This document shows positions 58,461-64,000 of a DNA stretch of 64,000 nt, in pieces. This DNA comes from Siderastrea siderea. Taxonomy: Eukaryota > Cnidaria > Anthozoa > Scleractinia > Rhizangiidae. The stretch covers positions 15,966,131 to 16,030,130 of the forward strand of contig OZ034972.1 in the NCBI GenBank assembly GCA_964030785.1. Direction: 5' to 3'. The notes below the pieces were generated by a model that saw nothing but the letters and a program-made list of their open reading frames with translations, ran no database searches and had not been told where the DNA came from. The position numbers and the translations under genes were made by a program. Position 1 is the first letter of the stretch. Each line of letters opens with the position of its first letter.

Positions 58461-59640
58461 AACCACAGCCAGAGTCGCTGATGCAATAATTAATGACATA
58501 AGAAGAGTCAGAGGCATCAAAGAGGGCGAAAACAGAAGATTCGTCGAATTCGTTGGAATCATAGAAGATGGGTACAGAGATCTCAAGAGACTCGGTTTAG
58601 AAACTGAGATAACCACAACAAGTTCCGTAAGCATTATTGAGAGGAAGCTACCGGCAGACGTAAGAAAGGAATGGGCAAAGCTTCTGAGCGCCGATGAGAG
58701 TACGGTCAACAAGACTGACAAGTTCTCTAGCCTTCTTAAATTCCTTCTTGCTCAAAAGCGAGCGGTTGAGTATGACTCTTCAGAACTCCGTGCGTCTGGA
58801 GGTCCTGTACTAGCAGCAAAAGGGACAGTCAATCATGCCGCGGCAGATGAACACCGCGATAATCCAAAACAGAGATCTCGCAGCAAATGTTTAATCCATG
58901 ACGGTGCCGAACATTCAACAAACGAATGCAGACTTTATCTATCCAAACCGATGGGAGAAAAAATGGCATTGCTAAAGGAAAAGGGCGCATGCTTTTCCTG
59001 TCTGAAGTACGGTCATCGATCACGCGATTGCCGGAGAAAGAAAGAGTGCGGGATCAATGGATGTAAAGGGAAACATCATGTGACGCTACACGAAGACAAG
59101 CCTGCGGAAACGGAAGCGCCAGAGATATCGGGAGCCTCTAGCACATGCACTGATCAACTCGGTGATACATGTCTCCTCCAGATACAGAGAGTTAGAACAC
59201 CAAGAGGATGGGTAAATGTCTTGTGGGACAACGCGTCATCCATAAGTCTCATGACGCACGGTAAAGCAAAGGCCGAAAAGCTTCGCGGCACACCAGTGGA
59301 ACTTTCCATCACCAAAGTAGGAGGGGAGGAAGAGAGAAAGAAGTCATCAAAATACCGACTCCCCTTATCCACCTCCTGGGAGAAACAGTCACTCTCGAAG
59401 TTTACGGGATCGATAAAGTAACTTCCGACATCCAAAGCGTCAGCATAGACGGAATATCACACATCCTCGGAGTCCCAAAGGACGAAATTGAACGACCTCA
59501 TGGAACTGTGGACGTCTTAATTGGATACGATTACGCCGGATTTCATCCAGAGAAGGAGAGCAGCTCTGGGCATCTACTGCTACTAAGGAATCGTTTCGGA
59601 CGCTGCATTGGCGGAACTCACCCCTCCATCCGAGGATCAA
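58461..59640 (+). pseudogene. BEL/Pao gag C-terminus and protease, frameshifted
   Basis: The first frame gives a Gag helical region (GIIEDGYRDLKRLGLETEI, KLPADVRKEWAKLL). Cys/His knuckles follow, ending CFSCLKYGHRSRDC, and then GCKGKHHVTLH. A retropepsin-like segment VNVLWDNASSISLMT comes next (about 59215-59255). Pao proteases usually read LDSGS or LDNAS here. The sequence shifts by one base near 59340 (downstream reads TVDVLIGYDYAGFHP). A second shift lies somewhere in about 59580-59640, before the RT frame. Inactive as it stands. Confidence 0.75.
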
Positions 59641-62600
59641 TCAAAAACCAGCGCTAGGCGAAGTTAAACCGGTGCACTATGTGAAAGGAGTCAAAATAGA
59701 GGACTTCTACAACATCGAGAATCTTGAAATTAATTGCACCCCGCGTTGTGGAGGATGCAAGTGCGGCAAGTGTGCGCCGGGAAGCAACAACTACACTCTC
59801 AAGGAAGAAAGGGAGTTAAAGCTCATCGAAAAAGGCCTTCAATACGACGAGCAGGACAGTTGTTGGATCGCCGAATATCCCTGGATCAAGGATCCCTACT
59901 TATTACCGAATAACAAAAGGGCCGCTTTTGGCCGACTTTTATCTACAGAGCGAAGATTGGGAAGGAATACACAACACGCGAAGGTCTATCAGGCACAGAT
60001 CGAAGACATGATCGAAAGGCAAGTGGCCAGAAAACTTACCCAGACAGAAGTTGATAACTACAAGGGACCGATTCACTACATCTCCCACCACGATGTTTTG
60101 AAACCAGATTCTACGTCAACCCCAGTAAGAATAGTCTTTAACAGCTGCGCAAGCTACATGGGACAAGTACTAAACGAGTACTGGGCCAAAGGGCCAGACC
60201 TATTAAACAATCTTCTTGGAATCCTTGTACGATTCAGAGAAAACGAGATTGGCTTTATGGGTGATTTAAAGAAAATGTACCACACCGTAAAGACAACAAC
60301 CATTGAACAGCACACCCATCGTTTCTTGTGGCGTGATATGAACATTAACAGGGAACCTGACACGTACGTCATCCAAAGAGTATCATTCGGAGATGAGCCA
60401 TCCGGTGCAATAGCAACTATGGCTATGAGAAAAACAGCCGAAATGTCAAGCAAGAGATATCCACAAGCCGCAAGGACCATAATTAACAATTCATACATGG
60501 ATGACATTGTCGACAGCGTGCCGAGCAAAGAACACACCAAATAGGTTACGGATGAAATCGAGAAGGTATTAATTAAAGGAGGATTCAAGATTAAAGAATG
60601 GTTTTACTCGAACCATGAGACGGCCAACGATAAGACCTTAGAACCGCACCAAGAGACCTCATCCACTGAAAAAGTACTCGGTGTCATCTGGAATACGAAC
60701 AAAGACCAATTCCGATTCAAAGCAAACGTGACCTTCTCACCTATAGGGAAGGCTAAAAGCCATGGTACAGAAGCCGCCATTCCCACCACAATAACCAAAA
60801 GAATGATTCTCTCACAAATCAATCGTGTTTACGATCCGCTTTGTCTTGCATCTCCGGTCACTGTCAGAGCCAAGATCCTAATGCGACAATTATGGACAGC
60901 AGAAGAACGTTTAGACTGGGATGATCCGATTTCTGAAAAACAAAGGGGTAACTGGCTAGAATTCTTTCAAGACCTACGTAACATGGATTTGGTCATCTTC
61001 CTGAGATGCCTCAAGCCATTAAGTGCAATTGGACCACCTATCCTTATTATATTTAGCGATGGATCCGACAACGCATATGGAGCGTGTGCCTACGTCCGAT
61101 GGACCCTACCAAGAGAGAGATTCGATGTTAGACTAAAAATGTCGAAGAACCGACTCTCACCAAATAGGAAGATATCAATCGATCGCGTAGAATGATGCGG
61201 TGCTGTCTTGAATAAGAGGCTTAAAACCTTCTTGGAAAAGGAATCCCGATATCAGTTTGCGAAATACTACCATATCGTCGACTCTCAGATAGTGCATGGA
61301 ATGGTTCAAAAGGAATCTTACGGCTTTAACACTTTCGCAGCGACCCGCATTGGTGAGATACAAGAAGGCACTGACCCTCAAGATTGGTATTGGGTTGAGA
61401 GCGACAACAACATCGCGGACTGGATAACTAGAAGTAAAAGACCAAACGATATCGATGCCGACAGCGATTGGCAGAGAGGTCCAAGATTTTTAAGACTGCC
61501 CGAATCCGAATGGCCGATCAGCAAAGTGATCTGTAAACAAGAATCAGCAGACCAGCTTAAAAGGGCAACGACAATGCATACCACAACGAAGGATGACTCA
61601 CTAGCGGAAAGAATAAACATTAACAAGTACTCAAGCTATAAAAAATTGCTAAGAGTAACGGCACGAGTGCTATCCCTTTAAAAACGAAAACCATCAACAA
61701 GTTTAAAGAATGCAACCAAGACTTTGATACCTGATGACATCGGAAAGGCCAAAACGTTCTGGATCCTAGAAGCGCAAAGGTCCATGGCTTCTGATGTAAA
61801 GATAGGGAAATACAAGCGATTATGCCCAAGAGCAAGAGAAGATGGAGTAATTGTAGTTGGCAGTTGAACGAGCAAATGGATGCACATGAGCTACGACAAG
61901 AGTGAAGTGATTCTCCTGCCTCGAGAACATCGTTTTTCCCTACTCTACGCGGAGCACGTACATGGCATTGGACATCGCGGAGTATCGACAACGGTAAGCA
62001 AGATCAGGTTAAGATTTTGGATCCCAAAAATCCATAACATGGTTAGCTCCATCAGACACAAGTGTGTCATCTGCAAGAAATTGGACGGAAATCTAAGTGT
62101 ACAAACCATGGGACAACTTCCGGAAGAAAGACTCAAGCCGTCCCCTCCATGGCACAACACAGCAATCGACTTATTCGGACCACTGAAAATAAGAGATCAA
62201 GTAAAGAGACGGACGATTGGAAAATGTTATGGGGTCCTATTCAATTGAACGAGTACAAGAGCCGTTCACATTGACCTGGCATCTGATTACAGCACGGAAG
62301 CATTCTTACTCGTATTGAGACGGTTTGCATCTCTGAGAGGGTATCCTGCAAAGCTTTACTCAGATAATGGCCCACAACTGGTATCAGCCAATGAAGAGCT
62401 ACGAAACATGACAAAGGGCTGGGATATGAAAAAACTCGAAGAGTTTGGAGTGATCGAAGGACTAAAGTGGGAATTTACACCAGCTTACGCCCCCTGGCAG
62501 AACGGAATCTCAGAAGCCCTTATAAAATCCGTCAAACGAGCTATCACCGCAGCAATCGGCCAGAACATCATGATATTTTCAGAGCTCCAGACAGTCTGTT

Positions 62601-63121
62601 TCGAGGTCGCCAATTTAATTAATGAAAGACCAATAGGGCGACATCCCACAACACCTGAAGATGGAGCATATCTCTGTCCGAATAATTTCTTATTAGGACG
62701 TGCATCTACAAGAATCCCCAGCGGACCATTTGAAGGAGACGCAAATCCTCGCTGCCGTTTCTACTTGATGCAAGGCATCATAAACGCGTTTTGGAACAGA
62801 TGGACACGTGACTTCTTTCCGAGTTTATTAATAAAACAAAAATGGTATACATGTAAGCGCGACGTTAAGGTTGGCGACATCGTGCTAATTCAAGATTCGA
62901 ATCAAGTAAGAGGTAAATGGAAACTCGGACGCGTCGTAACAGCTAATCCGGGAAAGGACGGCAAGGTCAGAAAGGTTGAGGTCCATTACAAGAACCCAGT
63001 GCTAAACGAAAAGCTACAAATCTACAAAGGTCGGGGTTATGTGACAGTAGAGCGACCTGTACAGCAACTTGTTGTGATTGTCCCCGTCGACGAAGAAGAC
63101 GAACTCCAGGGTCAAGATTAA
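59641..63121 (+). pseudogene. BEL/Pao pol (RT, RNase H, integrase) with five in-frame stops
   Basis: One frame runs to TAA at 63119-63121. Reverse transcriptase shows VRIVFNSCAS, FMGDLKKMYH, FGDEPSGAIA and the YMDD box (60494-60505). RNase H shows IIFSDGSDNAYGAC. Integrase has an H-x3-H / C-x2-C zinc region (HVHGIGHRGV, CVICKK) and DDE residues in AIDLFGPL, YSDNGPQLV and PWQNGISEALIKS. Stops are at 60542 (TAG), 61193 (TGA), 61679 (TAA), 61865 (TGA) and 62246 (TGA). Decay is by point substitution with no indels in this part. Motif assignments are standard for BEL/Pao; none of the domains could be active together. Confidence 0.85.
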
Positions 63122-63187
63122 AATATTAAAAAAAAGGGACACAAAAAACTAAGGACTCCGTATTTTACGCTTTCAGAGAGTGGGGAG

Positions 63188-63369
63188 TGTTTCGTTGGAA
63201 ACGAATTTTTAATTTGTGACGATTACGTTACAATCGATAATTAATGAGAGGATTACGTTACAATCGATAATTAATTGTAATTAGTGACATTGCGAACGAC
63301 AATTGAGATTACCGCCGGTTTTCCTCCCGAAGATAAAGAATTAAACAAGAGCCATCGGGTATGTAAACA
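63188..63369 (+). repeat. Probable 3' LTR of the BEL/Pao element
   Basis: It follows a purine-rich tract (AGAGAGTGGGGAG) typical of plus-strand priming and begins TGTTTCG. A TG...CA end is possible at 63369. Because no 5' LTR exists in the window, the right limit is a guess. It contains a 25-base direct repeat (63221-63245 and 63251-63275). Confidence 0.45.
63221..63275 (+). repeat. 25-bp direct repeat inside LTR
   Basis: GATTACGTTACAATCGATAA plus TTAAT occurs twice, separated by GAGAG. The repeated unit could be an LTR enhancer-type element; function is not shown. Confidence 0.85.
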
Positions 63370-64000
63370 TTCAATCATTCAACTTTGGCAATAGTGTTGT
63401 GTATAATTATCGTTGTGATGTTGATACAGGTTTCGAAAGACTCAAAGCTGCAAACCAGGTACAACCCTATACGAGACAGCAAATAAACTGAGAGTCCTTT
63501 GACACGTTGGTGAACTTATTAACCGCTTCGGTCGAGGAAACAAAGGCGATTGTTCCATTTTATCCCCTGTGTGGTGATGTGGTGGTTGTTTCCTGTGCAG
63601 ATGGTAATGACTACATAACAAACATAACCAGTGTCCAGGAAGGACACAAAACAGCAAAAGTGCACTTCTATGTCGATGATCCTCAAAATCCTGGGGTTGG
63701 ACGACATGTGTAAGAAAGCTATGGACATAGTTCCTTGCATTCAATTGGATGGAGTTGCATCAAGGGCCTTGCAGAGGGTCACTGGGTGGGAAATGTGTGG
63801 AAGCAATAATCTACATTCAGGGAAACAGGTAACTGTTACCAGCTGAGATGACGAAGACGCTTCCCATTGACTTTACAAATTTTCTGTGCTTTTAACAGTG
63901 ACTATTTTCCCTTTTATTAAAAGCTAGGAAAAGACACTTTGATTGCACTGTTGTGTGCAAACCATCACTGTTAACCCCAGACCCCTTTATTTCTTTATGA
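63370..64000 (+). other. Unassigned region with short ORFs
   Basis: Plus-strand 63507-63713 reads GDVVVVSCADGNDYITNITS and VQEGHKTAKVHFYVDDPQNP, a beta-strand-rich, BAH- or Tudor-like character that is not enough for assignment. It ends at TAA 63711-63713. No splice context was established. Confidence 0.3.

Larger units (their letters stand above)
58461..63369 (+). mobile_element. BEL/Pao LTR retrotransposon, 5'-truncated and inactive
   Basis: Gag C-terminus, protease, reverse transcriptase, RNase H and integrase lie in BEL/Pao order. The 5' LTR, primer-binding site and Gag N-terminus are missing; the left edge abuts the antisense PIN-like relic near 58460. The pol frame from about 59640 to 63121 has no frameshift but five stops. 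A probable 3' LTR follows at 63188. Confidence 0.85.

Noticed and set aside
1..64000. CRISPR arrays, bacterial operons, ribosome binding sites
   Set aside because: GT-AG introns, SINEs and retroelements show a eukaryotic genome; no regularly spaced short repeats were seen.

Overview
Animal nuclear DNA, most likely from an anthozoan cnidarian and probably a stony coral. The reasons are AT-rich intergenic sequence, GT-AG introns, a tRNA-derived SINE, and a dense mixture of DIRS, BEL/Pao, Crypton, pogo, Harbinger and TTAA-target elements together with the reef-cnidarian style of multi-copy 'uncharacterised' proteins. The taxon is inferred from overall character, not from a marker gene.

One ordinary host gene is recognisable: the C-terminal half of a lysosomal aspartylglucosaminidase (AGA) on the + strand. 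It has seven phase-consistent exons between 16888 and 34087, including the isolated 65-nt exon that carries the catalytic threonine. Its introns hold an 804-bp Harbinger-like element, several TTAA foldbacks, tandem tRNA-like repeats, a degraded Crypton-like recombinase and a 5.2-kb long-inverted-repeat transposon. The N-terminal exons were not found upstream.

The most interesting content is a set of three related DNA transposons. E1 (1 to 4249, cut by the window edge), E2 (25653-30901) and E3 (43833-52527) have long terminal inverted repeats and TTAA target sites. E1 and E3 encode homologous multi-exon proteins with an N-terminal Cys/His cluster and a conserved D-83/84-D-41-D core. E3 also shows a C-terminal C-x4-C-x12-H finger and terminal domain, and E2 keeps only that C-terminal exon. 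E1 and E2 share the same terminal repeat; E3 has a different one, with a common CTGTAA at the same distance from the end. I cannot assign this family to a named superfamily from memory. It is the best candidate for an undescribed system.

Layout: 1-4249 E1; 4254-13500 mostly non-coding with two small MITEs and a LINE ORF1-like relic; 13532-15015 DIRS-like relic; 16345-16690 pogo relic; 16888-34087 AGA with intronic elements; 34-37 kb palindrome, mariner-like element and foldback; 37386-38262 BEL/Pao gag relic; 38-43.8 kb sparse, with a TTAA MITE and a MULE-like fragment; 43833-52527 E3, inserted into an older foldback; 53-57 kb sparse, with two candidate exons; 57289-58460 broken PIN/FEN-like multi-copy gene; 58461-63121 5'-truncated, stop-riddled BEL/Pao gag-pol with a probable 3' LTR; the remainder unassigned.

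All homology statements are from reading and memory. No database search was run.
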